Below, piece by piece: positions 1-13,849 of a stretch of DNA of 64,000 nt; within the stretch, counting starts at the first letter, position 1, and the number at the start of each line of letters is the position of its first letter. Source of the DNA: Trochalopteron elliotii. Taxonomy: Eukaryota; Chordata; Aves; Passeriformes; Leiothrichidae. Below the pieces are notes generated by a model. It had not been told where the DNA came from and searched no databases. It worked only from the letters and a program-made list of their open reading frames with translations. The DNA lies in the NCBI GenBank assembly GCA_024734555.1, contig JANPWX010000038.1, forward strand, positions 2,366,758 through 2,430,757, written 5' to 3'. Both the position numbers and the translations under genes were made by a program.

Positions 1-3000
1 GCCACTTTCATTTTTAAGCTCTTCCAAAAATATCTAAGCTGTTAGAAGAAAATAAATATTTCACTTGATTTAAAACCACCATTCTACCATGACTTTCCTT
101 TCAGATAAACATATATACTTCTTATTTTCCATTGGACTCATACATTTCAAAGCAGCAGACTTTTCCATAAAGGGAAAACTCTGCTTTCTATTCCATGCTA
201 CATGAAATTAATTAAAATAGTCAGAGGTTTATGAAATATGTAGCAACAGACTATACTGCATTGCGGCCAAAGTGTGCACAAAACAGCTAATCCACTAAAT
301 CATTTTGGATATATAACTTATTCTATAGTATTGTTTATGTTCTTAGCCCAAGCAGTGTCTTGACTGATTAATGGACATTTCTTGATTGAGATCTTGTAGG
401 TTATTATACAGAAAGATCCTTGTTAAAAAAAAACAAACTTTAATTTTTCACTTGAGCAAAGATTAATGCAGATCAAGTACAGACAATCTTAATCAAAAAT
501 AATTTAAATATTAAATAGATAAAATATAGTTTAGTTTATTAGTTATTTTTTATGACAAAGCACAGACAAATGCTGCATTCATCAGAGGTGTATCTTATAT
601 ACTGAAGAAACTTATATACTGAAGAAACAAAAGTGTATCAGGAATCATTCATATGCTTAATTTCAATTTAATGGTCACCAGCTCCCCAAGTGATTGGTGA
701 TATTTCTGGCATCAGATTTAAACATCAGTTCAATTGTTGAGAACCAAGGTTTGTTTTCCTTTACTTGAGAATATCTTGGCCTGGCTCACTGGCTCCAGTG
801 AGCGAGATTTGGATTTTCATTCAATTTTACGGTTGTTCTACAGTAATAGTAATAGAAATACCCGCAGGAGCACAAGGAAGGGGGCAGTTTTAGCTTTATC
901 TAACTTAGGGAAGCAACTTCAGCTGAGGAGGGGATATGTCAGTTGTGAGACCTCAAAGAAAGCAGAAATTAGGTGTTATAGATGTTAATACTCTATCTTT
1001 TTATGATACAGAATCAACACAGCCTCCTTACTTTATCAAATTAGAAAGTCTTCCCCTCTCTAACATCTTGCTAACCGTATTTATGCATGCACAGGAGTGC
1101 TGTGTGATTACATTACATGTAAGCAATGTATCCATCCAGCCTAGAACTTAGAAACACGTTTGAATACAAATGTTTCATAATTAAGTACATATTTGTACTT
1201 GAAAGACATACAGGTTGTGATGTTTGTTCATGTTGAGTAAAACATTGACTTCAGCACTACTGCTTGAAGAGAAAAGTACTATTAACCATAGGTAATTGTA
1301 TCAAATGTTCTCCAGTATAGAGAGCTGGTATGTAGTTATTGGCAAACAATAAATTTTACTGCTTACAAATAATTGTGAAATACATGTACAACAATGGGAA
1401 ACATGACACTGTGGAATTATTGGGAATTCTGTATTCAGCTGCTGCTGGAGAACTCAGCTACTAATATATGAAAAATGGATTCTGATAATATGAGTATTTT
1501 GTCCCCAAAGTTTATTTGTAAAAGGTAGATAAAATTCTCCTTGACTCCTATCCCGAAGTACACTGCAGAATTTTGTTTCTTTTTTAACAATAGATATTTA
1601 CTATGTAGCTCTGTAAAAGCATTTTACAGTCACTACCATTTTAAAACATCAGCACTTCCCAACAGATATTTCTGCTATTCTCTTAGTTTGCTCCAAAGTA
1701 AGAATATCTGTAATAACTGTTAGGGAGCTATATAGCCACAGCTGATAAATTCAAGTACTGGGAGGCCTATTCAGTATTTTGCACTGCTCTTAAAAATATT
1801 ATGTGACTGTAAAAGAAAAAGTATATTTATTACTTATAAGCATAATGGAGATTCAATACAGGAAGAAACAGCTAATGAGAACATCTCCCACAGAGAGTCT
1901 TCATATAAAACACTAAGAAGCACTAAATGACTGTCTCAAAGTCAAAAAAGTCAGGAAAGCAGAAGTTAAAGCCAACACAGCTTGACCCTTTCATTTCATA
2001 ATTATGGGCTGCAGCAAATGAAGTAACCCATCACAGCTTAATAGGAATCTGAGTAATTTGACAGAGTAATCTGCATACATCCAGAAAAATGTCCCATGCA
2101 GGTGGAGTGACAGAATTTTTTTTTCCTGAATAATTCATAACAACCTATCTTAGTCCAAAGGTGAAAGTACAGAGTTGTGACAAAGCTCTGCAATTCTAAG
2201 GAATTAAATGGGGTCCAAGAGCTATAATGAAATCAGGTGAAAGGAAGCGAAATAATCTCCAAGCTTCAGCAAATGCCATTATTTCATGGATACAAATCTA
2301 AACTAACTCTGCTGCCTGCATTCAAGTCACTCAACATTTATAGCAACAAAACGAGCTGAAGCATTTGTTGTGCTGAGAATGAGTATATCCCCCAAGCTCT
2401 TCCTGTTCTGCCAATGCTCTGTTAAAGCACTCAAAGCCATTAGTTGCTTTTCAGTCTCAAGAAGATCAGTCTCAGAGAATTAAAAATGAAGAAGTGACGA
2501 TTAGGTCAATTTTTCTGCCTGCTTATATACAGACTCTGCACATTTCTAGCAACTTTTTTTTCTTTCATGAAGTAACAAATTCATCCATTAGGCTATCTAC
2601 ATGCCGGAACTTCCTGTGGTGATGGCAGAATTCCAACAAGTGACTTGAAAAGGAACTCGGAAGAGAAGGTGGTACTTACCTAGGCAGAGTGACCTGGATT
2701 CTTGACATCATAAATCACACTGAGAAGCTTATCATCAGGCATGAATGCAAAGAAAAAGAGTATATTTTTTTTTCTTCAGTCTGTTCATATTGATAAATGA
2801 AGGACATTACTTCCTGTCTCCATTTTTATCTAGAGAATCTAAGAAACTTTTATCATCAATCTATTTTAAGCAAAAATTTTATGTCAAGTTTGGAATCTTT
2901 CAGGATATAAACTAGTTTCCATATTGGGATTTTTATTCTTTTTAATTTATGTTCCATATCCTCTCGAAGAACAGGAGCAAAATGTCTGCTCTAGCCTCTA

Positions 3001-6000
3001 CCAAGGTGACAGCCGCCATTACTGTTTTCTTTGGCTTTCATAGTTACTGTTTTAGAAACTGATTACCTGTAAGGTTGGGGGGCACCAACCATTACTGTGA
3101 TTGTGGGATAGCAAAAAGTCAAGTCTCTGTTTCCTTTGGACATCACGAAGGCAAAGGCCCAATGATGGTTTTGTTCTTCTTGTTCTGAAGCTTATTCAGC
3201 TGTTCTCAGAAATACTTGCAAAAACACTATTACAATTTACACATGTATACACTGCGACCTCTGTTTTTACTTGAAATACACACTATGATTCCCTCTTCAT
3301 GAAAAGATTCTGCTCTACTTCTTTTAGCTTCTCAAAATAATCAAATCAATTCAAACCATGTTAGTTGATGTAACCCTAATAACTAGTTACCTCTTGACCT
3401 TGAAACTGTAAACGTCTTCTGAGAAGTGCTAATATGCTCTGAATAAATTCATTGATAAAGCAACATCTTTACAGCAGCTAACCCTCCACTCTTAGTTGTT
3501 TTAAGGCCAGGATTTCCAATGCAAAATCCACTCAATAATGCCTTATGCTTCTTTAAAAAAAAACCCACATCTTAATTTCATATCTGTGTGTACTTATTGA
3601 TAGAACAAAATGCATACAAGTACTTAAAATCCTGTTCCTAGCGCTTAGTTCACCTAGACCCAGAAACAATCTCTCCTTGGTGTATCTGCAGTTCTGACTC
3701 CTGTCACAAGCACGACATTATCTACTTTTTGTAACCATCCCTCATTGCCATTGCCAGTCACTGATATTATACCACTGTCAATTTCTGTTCATTCCTATCC
3801 CTCTTATAAAAACACAGATCAGAGAATTAAGAGAAGAAAACAATCACCAGCCACTACTTGTTCCTTTTCTTGTTCTATAATTTTGAGCATCTGTGCAATC
3901 CCACATGCCCATACCAGACTGAGTACTTGGGTAACATGCTCTTTCTGAAATCAGAGGTACTATTATCAACCTTATTTATGTCCATGGTTAAACACTATTA
4001 ATAAATCACAAGAGAAAGTAATGGTCTTCTGAAATTTCTTGCAACAATAATGGGATTTGTGGTTAAATATATGGCAGCATCACTGTACCTCGTACTTCTG
4101 TAAAAATGATGGTATTTGGATGCTGCATTAGTTATTTTTCTCTTATGAAGCCAGTCATGAAACAGTGAGAACAGACACAGCAGAAACTAAATGTACAAAG
4201 TCTAAGAAAATGATTTTGCCCTTTACCCATCTACATTGTAGTTTATATAATGCACGTGTACTGAGATATTTCCTATTCTTTTAGTAACATTACCAGTGTG
4301 TTTCACTGTCTGTCACTGCTACATATGCACTTCATCATATGCACTTTCTTTTAGCTACTTAAAAATAAACCTTTCAGATTAACATCATGTTGAGAGCAAA
4401 ATTCACATACAAAAATCTGGTAGGAGACTATTCAAGAGCTCCCAGAGTAGCAGAATCACAGTAGTTCTATTCTACATGCCTGATACAATGTTCTTTGGTA
4501 AATACCACTGGAAAGATTGCAGGTGGACACATACTCAGTAAACAAAGAGAAGAAAATAAAGGAAGAAGAGAAAAAAAAAGGGGTGGAGGGGAAGCTGTGT
4601 ATGATTTGTTTGTCAGCTCACTCAAATTGCTTTTCATTGCATCACAATCAGACAGATTGCACTGGGTCATCAGAGATTGCAGCATATGTGACAGGGCCTG
4701 CTCTTGAAATAACTGACGGGATTTCCTTGCTTCAGAACACAACCCATTTGTTACTTGACAGATAAACAGCAAAGCAGAGGATATTTTCACTTTTTTCAGA
4801 TGAGAAGCAGGAAGTTTCCCATCTATGGTGCCCTACTTCATTATGAAAATCCTTTGCATCACATAAAATGAAAAAGAATGGGTGCAATTATTTGCTGGCT
4901 GGAATGGATACAACTCTGCTGAAGTCTAAAGGATGTCATTCATCTAAAATAGCAAAAAATTTGGCTAAAGGATGAGGATGAAGATGAATTCTCTTCTACT
5001 CATATTGTGAGCGTGAAGTATAAGAAGAATTGAAGCTTTGCCATGCTTGTACCACCGGAAAAAGTTTGGGGCAATGAAGGTTTCTGGGAACTGAATGAGG
5101 GGAAGGAAAACACCTGGAAACTGCTCTTTTCAGCTCAGAGATTCAGGGGGAGAGGGCATTCTTGATGGCAGGTTTTGTTGCTTCATTTTTTTTCTGTGTG
5201 CTTTTTCTTCACCCTTGATCAACTTTTTTCTAGTGTTTCACTTTGAAACCTTAGCCTAGGCCTGCTAGAAAGCTCAACAATTTCATTATCTTCCTATTCC
5301 CTACAGCGGGATTTTATATTTAAATAAATCATTTAAAAGTTTCAAAGATATTCCAGAGACTGTTACTATATTTGCGCTACAGTAATAATCAATTAATTCT
5401 TCTTTGTTGATGACAAAGCTGGATGGTATTTGAAGAGCAACTAATGATCTTGCTGCCTACCTTGAGAAGAGAAGACTCTACTCCAAACTCCATTTTACCC
5501 TATCATAAGGAAGTTGCCACTGTACTTTTTGGCAGTGCAAATTGTTATCCTGTCTGTGTGTGGGTGGTCTAGTCAGATCCATCTCACTGAAGTTTGTTCC
5601 CCCACCTACTCACAAATGCTACTATCTTGGAAAAAAGCCACTAATTTTCTGTGAGTAAAAATGTGAAAGTTAGTTGCACAGCCCCGTTTACAGTGATTCA
5701 AACATTTGTGTGTTCATCAACCAACAAAAATACAAACCAAAAATCTGGATGCTACTTCTGCTGCCATTCTTATTTCTACCGCTGTTATTACCTCAGCTGC
5801 TGTTGTTTCCTGGGACACTGACTGAGGATTTTGGCCACCAAATCACAGCCACAGACAGGCCTATAAGGATTATAAAAATGACTTCAACAAGACTACAGAA
5901 GATGGTGTATCCGTCTCCAGTTCATTCTGTGCCACTGAAGAAAAGAGTTGAAAAGACAAGATATTTTGTCAAGGAGCAACAATAAATCAGTCATGAAGCC

Positions 6001-6362
6001 AAGAACTAGCAGTAGGTCTCACAGGGAGCTATACATTCAGAGCATGCAAGGCCCTTTACTAGAATTATAATGTTAGATAATATGACTACATAGGTTTGTG
6101 CCTGTCTGAAATGCTGAGAAAACAAGTCAGTTATCTATTTTGTACTTTTCTGAATTATTACCACACATTCAATGTCTACTATTTAGTGGCCATCTTTTAC
6201 CTGAATAGTCTTTGAATGATGATTAATGATATTTCATGGTTATGATTGATCCCACATCTCAGATGTATTTGTCATAAATACTTTGAGCTTAATTCTCACA
6301 ATCCACCATTTTCAAACTAATGTACTGTAGTTGTAGGGGTGATTTAAAAAAAAATTGCATCC
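1..6362. other. AT-rich non-coding stretch, no gene seen
   Basis: All six frames are broken by stops; the longest open frames are about 100 codons and show no domain, signal peptide or family motif that I recognise. Apart from a 17-bp perfect tandem duplication at 594-627, I see no repeat family. The 2,590-3,110 part has mixed composition with a few CpGs and could be conserved non-coding DNA, but nothing in the sequence proves it. A purine-rich run near 4,550-4,590 is low complexity. Confidence 0.6.
594..627. repeat. 17-bp perfect tandem duplication
   Basis: The unit CTTATATACTGAAGAAA occurs twice head to tail (594-610 and 611-627) with no mismatch. It looks like a recent local duplication by replication slippage, not part of a longer satellite. 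Confidence 0.9.
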
Positions 6363-6381
6363 TTTTTTTTTTTTTTTTTAA
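6363..6381. repeat. T19 homopolymer tract
   Basis: An uninterrupted run of 19 T follows a GCATCC context. On the minus strand it would read as an A tail, but the sequence beyond it shows no recognisable retrocopy, so I call it low complexity. Confidence 0.9.
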
Positions 6382-9300
6382 TATATTTGCTAAACAGAAA
6401 TAACAAGGATGAGGGTTTTGGATTGTGAACACTGAGTTAGCTCTAGCAGTTTAAGATGTTGCCACGCGAAGTATTTGTCTTGCTCCAATCAGAAGTTATT
6501 GCCTCAAATCTGGATGGCAGGAGGAAATATGTGTCCATTGCACTGCTTTCCTAGCTCACAGTGTCAAGCCTCTATATTGTTATAATGGCATCTATGACAG
6601 CTGATAAACTAAAACAGAGCTCTTAAATTGAGATAGGTGAAGAGATTACATGGGGTTTGCCTGTATCACTTCTTCTATTGGGGATTTAATTTCCATAAGA
6701 GGGGGAGGCAGAGAGATGAAGGCACTATCATCTTAAACTGCTCCAGCTAAACCCATTAAAAACTTGTGAGTCATAGCTCTTAGACAGAGGCACCTTCTGT
6801 TAGTCAGAGACATTGTTCTAATCTCTATAATAACTGCGTTATTCACCAGGCAAACAAAGGATCAGAGGAATGGTCCCTGCCTCAAAACACTTACTATCTA
6901 GGAATCAGACAGAAGAAAACACACTCATCCAGTGGAAACCTAGCTGAATTCCATGAAAATAGCTCATATAGATGATATAAATGGAAGGAGACCAGGTTGA
7001 CTAACTGTATGTCAAACATAAGCCTAAGTGTCAGGTGTGAAAAATGAGAAAAGGGGGACTGCATGTCACATATTGAAATAGTTACAAAAATAATAATTTT
7101 TATTCTGTTTTATAATACCTTCTTTGTATATGTTTTTCATTACAATGCTGTTGAAGATGATAGTGTAATATTAAATATCACTCACTTAAATTTTCTTTCC
7201 AATAGATGAAAGGATTAACAAGATACAAAAAACAAAGGGGCAAAAAGACAAGTGCAATTCTCTTTTCCTTCAAATAAGAGTCCTGTTGTAACTTTATGGT
7301 ATCTTTCAAAGGTGGCTCCGTTTACTGTTTAATTAAATGTGGCATATATCAAGTATACACACATTTATATACACGTTATAAAAATGCTGAGCAGTTTGTG
7401 TTGGAGTCATGTTTAGTTATAGCAACACAAGCTGGCTACTAAAAAAAGAGTCAATTCAAGCATTTTTGTTAACAGCCTAAATTCCACCTTCATTCAGTAT
7501 AGGGCATAATCATATGAAAGTATAGGATGAAGATGAGTTACCACAGAACAGTCAGAAAAAACTGCATTTGCTTTAGAATCAGCCATTTCATACAGATAAA
7601 TACAAATGTACCCGTTTATGTTTTTTTCTGTCACACTTAAAAAAGGCTCTAAGATATTTTTTATCCATGGTTATGAGAGATGGGATGAAAGAGAAGAATG
7701 AGAAGGAAAAGTGCCCAGTGCTGATAAGAGCAGTCAAAAAACCTACTGCCAGTTGTTCTGAAACACTAACAATTATCAATTATCATTTGGTTACGCTTGC
7801 ACCCCTCCCCCTCAGCTTTGAACTACTGCAATAGGCATTGTTTCCTGGACTGCTTCTCACACTAGTTTTATTTAAATAGCTAACACTGATATTTCACAGA
7901 CTATATGCAAACACCTCTTTTAGCAACCGTTTTCCTAAAAAGTACTCTCTCACTGAAATAGAAACAGCTGAAGTCAATGCATTACTTACACATGTGAAAA
8001 GATGTGTAAAAACTTTGCAAGTCCAAATACCAGCTAAAGGAAGGAAGAGAAATAGGTTGTCTGCTACAAATGGCTGATGTCTGGATATTTGTTACTGTAA
8101 GGCAGAATGTCATTCTCCTGAGGAAGTCAGGGAAGGTGGAGAAATTGGCTAAATCAAGTATGCTATCCAGTTAACCTTTCTGAAATACTGTGTTCAAACT
8201 CAAAAGTCACTTTTGGCTGTTTTCTTCAGAAAACTACAAACATCTATAAATGTTGATGAACTGCTTGTTTTAATTATATGTTTAAGGATCTCACACCTTC
8301 CTCCTGTCTGTTCAAGGCAAAAGGATGATAGGATTGAATCATATTGGTGATCTCGTTTTCATCTTTGAGAAAGACGTTAGAGATTCTCTTAGCTTCTTCA
8401 CAGTGCATGATGGCCCAATTAGGAAGCCTTGTTCTATGCATGAGATTAAAAAATGAGATATGAACAAGAGCACTTCTTAAAGAATTAAACAGGGAATGAT
8501 GACTCTCAGATATGTTTTAGTCGAAAGACAAAAATGACAAGATTTAAATGTTTCTCTAGGTAGGAGTTAATGTCAGGAATGATGTAGAAAGTGATCTGGA
8601 TGTAAAATTCCAGGTTATTTCATACCAGTATAGCCTTAAGTCTACTTCTGTTCATCTTGGCATAGTGAAAATGCAGAAGTCAAAGTCCCACTCCTCTTTC
8701 TTTCTCCTTTCATACTGCTATCTGTTCTCCTTTTATAATTTTACTATGGCTTGTTCTGGACTACTGCCTGAAGCCAAGTATCATTGTTCCTACACGCTAC
8801 CAATATTTGAAGTCTCCACTAGTTTTTTTCTCTTCCAAATATTTCCATCTCAAGTTTACATTAGAACATGACCTGAAGTGTAGCTGGCAGCAAGGTAAAG
8901 GCTGTGACCTGCCTTAGCCCACAAAGGGCTCCAGAAGTCATTGTGGCTCAGATTTCTGGAAGAACTCTCTCCTCTGTTTAGGATTGGACAGCTTTAACTT
9001 TTTTTGCCCCATTACAAGACTGAACACCTCTGGGTGCCTTAACTAGTAAAAGCTAAGGATTAAGCCTCCATCTGGAATCCCATCTCTCTCATCCCTTCTG
9101 GGCATCACTAACAGAAAAGGAATAGATATCAGATGAATGCAAAGTCCAAGTAGACTTCAGGGAAATTCAATACATAATCTGTTCTAAGTTTCTTCTGCTG
9201 TGTGAGACAAATTCATTTGCCCTCTGCAGTATGTGATGAACAACTCCCATGATTTTAAGCTGATTACTGTACAGCCAATGGCGAAAGATGAAGTAAAAGC

Positions 9301-10139
9301 CTAAGCAAAAGGGTTCATTGAATATGAATGATACTCACTGCTCATCATCATTCAGTCATTCAGTTCCCCAAAATCTAACACAGATGACTGAGCCCTAAAA
9401 AGACTTGAGAAGTTATTCCCTCAAAGAGGGAAAGGGAAATTTTGCATTTGTGGATAAGAAAATTTCTTCCTGAGTGTGGGTATATTTATCCCATCACTAT
9501 AGAAGAGATACACACAATTGTGATTTATGCACTTCAGAGGAATAAGAATGATAGCAATTGATAGGCCAGAGGGAAAGAATCTATTTATTGAAAACCTGAG
9601 TGAGACATATTCAAATAAAAAATTAAAAAAAAATCAGCTGTACTTAGTTTTACCTGTCTTTATGGTAATAAAACTTCAAATATCCTCCAAGTAATCTTAT
9701 GGTTCATTTATGTCCCCAGTAAAATTAAGGTAGGTTGGATTTCAAATCCAACAGTATAAAGCAAAGCTAAATGTTGCAAAACTAGGCACTAAAAGGTGGA
9801 AAATCTCAGCACAAACCTGAAAAACAAAACCTCCAAGGTTTCAATACCTCTGTGATTTCAGAAATCAGTAGAACAACAAAATTAACTCATACCCAGCACA
9901 GCCCAAATATATGTCTCTGAAATACATGTATTGATATTTTGGCCTAATGTAATACGTACAGAGAATTTGGGATGAACTTTTGTGTGACTGCCTGTATTTC
10001 TCCTGTACTGGTCCGTACAAAACCAGGACTCTACCGAGGCTTTGCTCTTTCCTGTGATCAGTGGGTTACTACTGAAACTCAAGGATAACCTAACTAAACT
10101 TATATGTTTAGTAAAGTACTAAAGAAATGCTGTTGAATT

Positions 10140-10205
10140 TTCAGATTCCTTCTGTTATTTGTATGAGAATTCCTTCAGATTCCTTCATTATTTGTCTGAG
10201 AATGC
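10140..10205. repeat. Degenerate tandem duplication of about 34 bp
   Basis: Two adjacent copies (10,140-10,173 and 10,174-10,205) both begin TTCAGATTCCTTC. They continue with a shared ATTTGTNTGAGAAT core and differ by small substitutions and a 2-bp length change. This is an older local duplication than the perfect one at 594. Confidence 0.85.
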
Positions 10206-13200
10206 ACTGTGCATTGTACACACAACAGTAAGGAGATAATTTTCAGAGGCTCTGACAGGTATTGAGGCTCAGAATGCTGGATGCTATTACATCCCAGAGA
10301 AATCCTAAACCTTAGTAAGCACAAGGGATGCCAAAATAGCTAAACTGCAATTCTGGCAGATGCAAACTGTTTGAGACCCCAGATGATTTACTGTGTAAGG
10401 CTCTCTTACAAATATGCTAAAATTTTAGTTCCTGAGGCAGCTGCTTTGTTCACAATTCAGTGTTTCATCCAGTGGTGAAAAATAAATGGGCAAAATTATT
10501 CAAACATTCTTGCTTGCATCCCCAAATCCCACGTATCAGACACAAATTTTGTCTGATCAATATCTTAGTGTAGGCAAGGGGTCATGCCTGATGGCATGCA
10601 GGCATGGAATGATTAACTACGTTTTTGACCAGCTGCATTTTACTGAGAATTTATACATTCTGGTGACTTTATTTTATATTTAGGTGCTCTAAAATTAATT
10701 TAATTAACAGAGGAAAATTGATGTTTAGCTGTGGGGTTCATACACTATGTGCCTTGCAATACAAGCATTTGTGGCAGAGATTTTTTTTATTTTAAACACT
10801 AGGGTCACAAGTATTTATTACTATTTTTTTCTTTGTGTTCCTAACATTTAAGCAAATCATAAATTGGAATAAAACGCAGTTTCAAACACTTTAATGGCAT
10901 GAGCTAATCTTTCATGCTGTTGCACAAAAACTTATGATCACATGCCTTTGGCAAAATAGCATTTGTTTACAGGAGAAAGCGAAGTATTTCAGAGACATTT
11001 GCCCTTTTGGATATATGTTAGGAGTAGGAAATAAAAGACAACTAATGGGGATTTACATATCACAAGAAGAATGTAACTGGATCCCTGTGACTGACAGGTG
11101 AAACTGTGAGAATGGTGAGATTGTCTGACCCACACATCAAGTGGAATTTAACTAATAATGTAGAAATAATACACACATACATTACCTGACAGTTCTTCCT
11201 CTGAGTGACTGTCTTTGAGGATTACATAATTGCAGTCCAGCTTTACCCAATGTTGTTGACCTGCAATAAAATTTCTTTTAGCTCTCATTATGTTAATTAG
11301 AAAATAATGCTTGAAATGGTGGGATAATGAGTAATCAGTGTAGTAAATCCACAGCCAGAGAGACAGCTTTTAACTTACATTAACATGCTCACAGTTCAGA
11401 TGACACTATTCAAGTCCTAGTCAGAATGGTAGACTAAAACAACACCTGCATGGAAGTCTAAATTTGGATGTAGTGGAATTGAGTCTCTGATTTAAGTGCC
11501 CCATGACTTCGAGATTCTAAGTCAAAATGGAAATTTATGAATACTTTTTGTCACTTGTTTTTTTTCAAGATGAAAAACAAAATAACAAAATATGAGCAAA
11601 AACTACAGAACAGAAAAAGGAAAAAAATATGAAAAAACTGCTTTCAGTTTTCCCATGTTCTTGTTCTACATTTGCAGCTTTCACTCTTGCAAAATCTAAA
11701 CAAATGCTTAGGTTCATGAAAGAAAAAAAATATAATTCCTTTGTTCTGGAAAAGAAAAATGAAGCTTTAGTATACTTAAATTTCAATTTTATTTCATAAA
11801 GCATCACTGAAAATATGAGAGCACACTTAATAGCCATATATGTCATTGTCGATTGCAAGTCAATTTTATGTGGGCTGATATATGACCAAAAATTTCTCTG
11901 TTTGAATTAAACAGCATTTTGGAAACTATTAAATCAGATTAAGATCTAATAACCAGTTCCCAAAACCTTGCAGAGGACACTGTCTATTACAGTTTTTTCC
12001 AACAATCCTAATAGCCCCTTTCTTCACATAAAAACTGAAATTGTTTTAGTTGTCATTTCCCCTAATTTTTTTCCAGTATGTTCAGAATTCTTTAGCTTGT
12101 ACTTACTGCATGTACTCTAATCTAAATCCCCTGCAAGCTAGACAAACTTGCTGTTCAGAGAAGAGCATGGATGTAGAACATGTGAAATGAATTGGAGGGA
12201 AGTCATGATTTATGCAGAAACTGAACATTATAAATAAAAAGACCACATGTATGCATTATATATTATCCCGTAATTTGGGGATCTACAGATTGAATTATTG
12301 AAAAAAAGCAAAATGAAAAGAAAAATCAGAGAATATTTGGTCTGCAAATATGGTGCTGCTTTTCCACTGTGACATATTTTAAGTTAAACTTATATCATAC
12401 TTTTTCTCTTCTGCACATTACAGCTTTAAAATTCTGAAATTGTAACATCATTATTTGTTATAAAACTCTTTTAAAATACATTCATGAGATTCTTCCAAGT
12501 CCCATTTTATGTATTTTGTGCAGACAAAATGTATCTCCAAAGGGCTCTTTGGAGTTGTATTGAGACATATTTCCTTGGTTCAATCAAACTGAAAAAAAAA
12601 CCTGAATAAAATAAGTAAAAATAATTTAATACATCAGGAAATGATCTAACACTAACAAAGATTCTAAATAAGTTTTGCTAACTTCAGAAAGGAAAGAAAA
12701 GCCTTCATAAAAATCTGTGAAATGACAGCTTTTGCAGAGAGAACAAAGTCATGTTGCAGTAAAACCAAAACCAGAAATTGAACTCTTGAGTTCAAGATAA
12801 TAAATACTGTCTGTGTGAGAACAACACACAGGAAAAAGTTGCAGCAAATTTGCTTGTGCATTTGCTTGTTTGTAATACAGAACAAGAGTCCTGAGAAGCA
12901 CAGCAAACTATGGCAGTGTAGTACAAGTGATGTTATCAGAGGGGCCAGAGAGCAGTGGGCTTCACACTCATGTCTTCTTTCAGTAGAAGCTAAGCTCAGA
13001 TATCCCTTGGACTTCTCCTGGAAAAATGTTAGCAATGTCTTTGAGACAAGTTCTCATTTAAGAGTTAATATTTATTTAGCAATTCAGTTCACACATGTAT
13101 AATTGAAGTAGTACTATTGCTTAGAAGGTCTTGTGAATGTGACAGAGGACTAAGAGTGTTTTGTGGCAACCACTATATATGTAACATTTCACACCATGTA

Positions 13201-13500
13201 TTTATCACAGCAATGAGTGTTGATCTAAAATCTGTGATTTAATCCCCAGTTCAAGAAGGAAAAAATTGCTAAAGACAGGAACAGAAATACTTCTTGCTTC
13301 ACTTATAGTTGGCAGATACGCAGAATAGTGTTACATCTGAAAACTTTAAAAAAATGAGCACTTGCCTGGATTGCTTTTTGCTTTCATTGAGTATACTTCT
13401 TATGACAAGAAAAATATGTTTTTGGGGGCTGCATTGAAATCCATAATTTAGTTTAATATTAAGTTCTTTACAAAAATTTCTGATACATGATTAATAGATT

Positions 13501-13522
13501 AAAACAAAACAAAACAAAACAA
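13501..13522. repeat. (AAAAC)n microsatellite
   Basis: Four perfect AAAAC units plus a partial unit lie in AT-rich DNA. Confidence 0.95.
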
Positions 13523-13849
13523 TTTATTACAAGTCCATCATTATCATGGACTGCTTATAACACCGTTGTTGCCCTGTTATAGGACTGATGCCTCTAACCA
13601 TCAATAATATTTATAATTTTCAAATACACAACACAGATAAAAAATCTATTAATCATGCATCGACTTGTTATAATCTGAACTTCTACTTACAGTGTTACCA
13701 AATTACACTTATAGATTTGACCTTAAGTAATTAGTTTCAAATTCTGAATGTAATTCTAGATGATATGGGGAGTTATCAAGCACTGAGACTTGGCATGTAA
13801 GACAACTAAATACTCGTGCCCTTGGTGTATGAACATTTCAGTTTAATCA

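Larger units (their letters stand above)
6382..13849. other. AT-rich non-coding stretch, no gene seen
   Basis: This is unique-looking AT-rich sequence. Open frames reach about 123 codons (12,664-13,035, minus strand) but are low-complexity, rich in Phe, Leu and Ser, and carry no recognisable motif. A degenerate 34-bp tandem duplication (10,140-10,205) and an AAAAC microsatellite (13,501-13,522) are the only repeats I can delimit. I see no CR1 end, LTR-type poly(A) module or RNA gene here. Confidence 0.6.

Noticed and set aside
2680..2719. Possible 40-bp minus-strand exon ending in a perfect CCTAG|GTAAGT donor
   Set aside because: The donor is consensus, but the proposed acceptor (CTTCTCAG) has a weak pyrimidine tract and there is no frame or neighbouring exon to support it.
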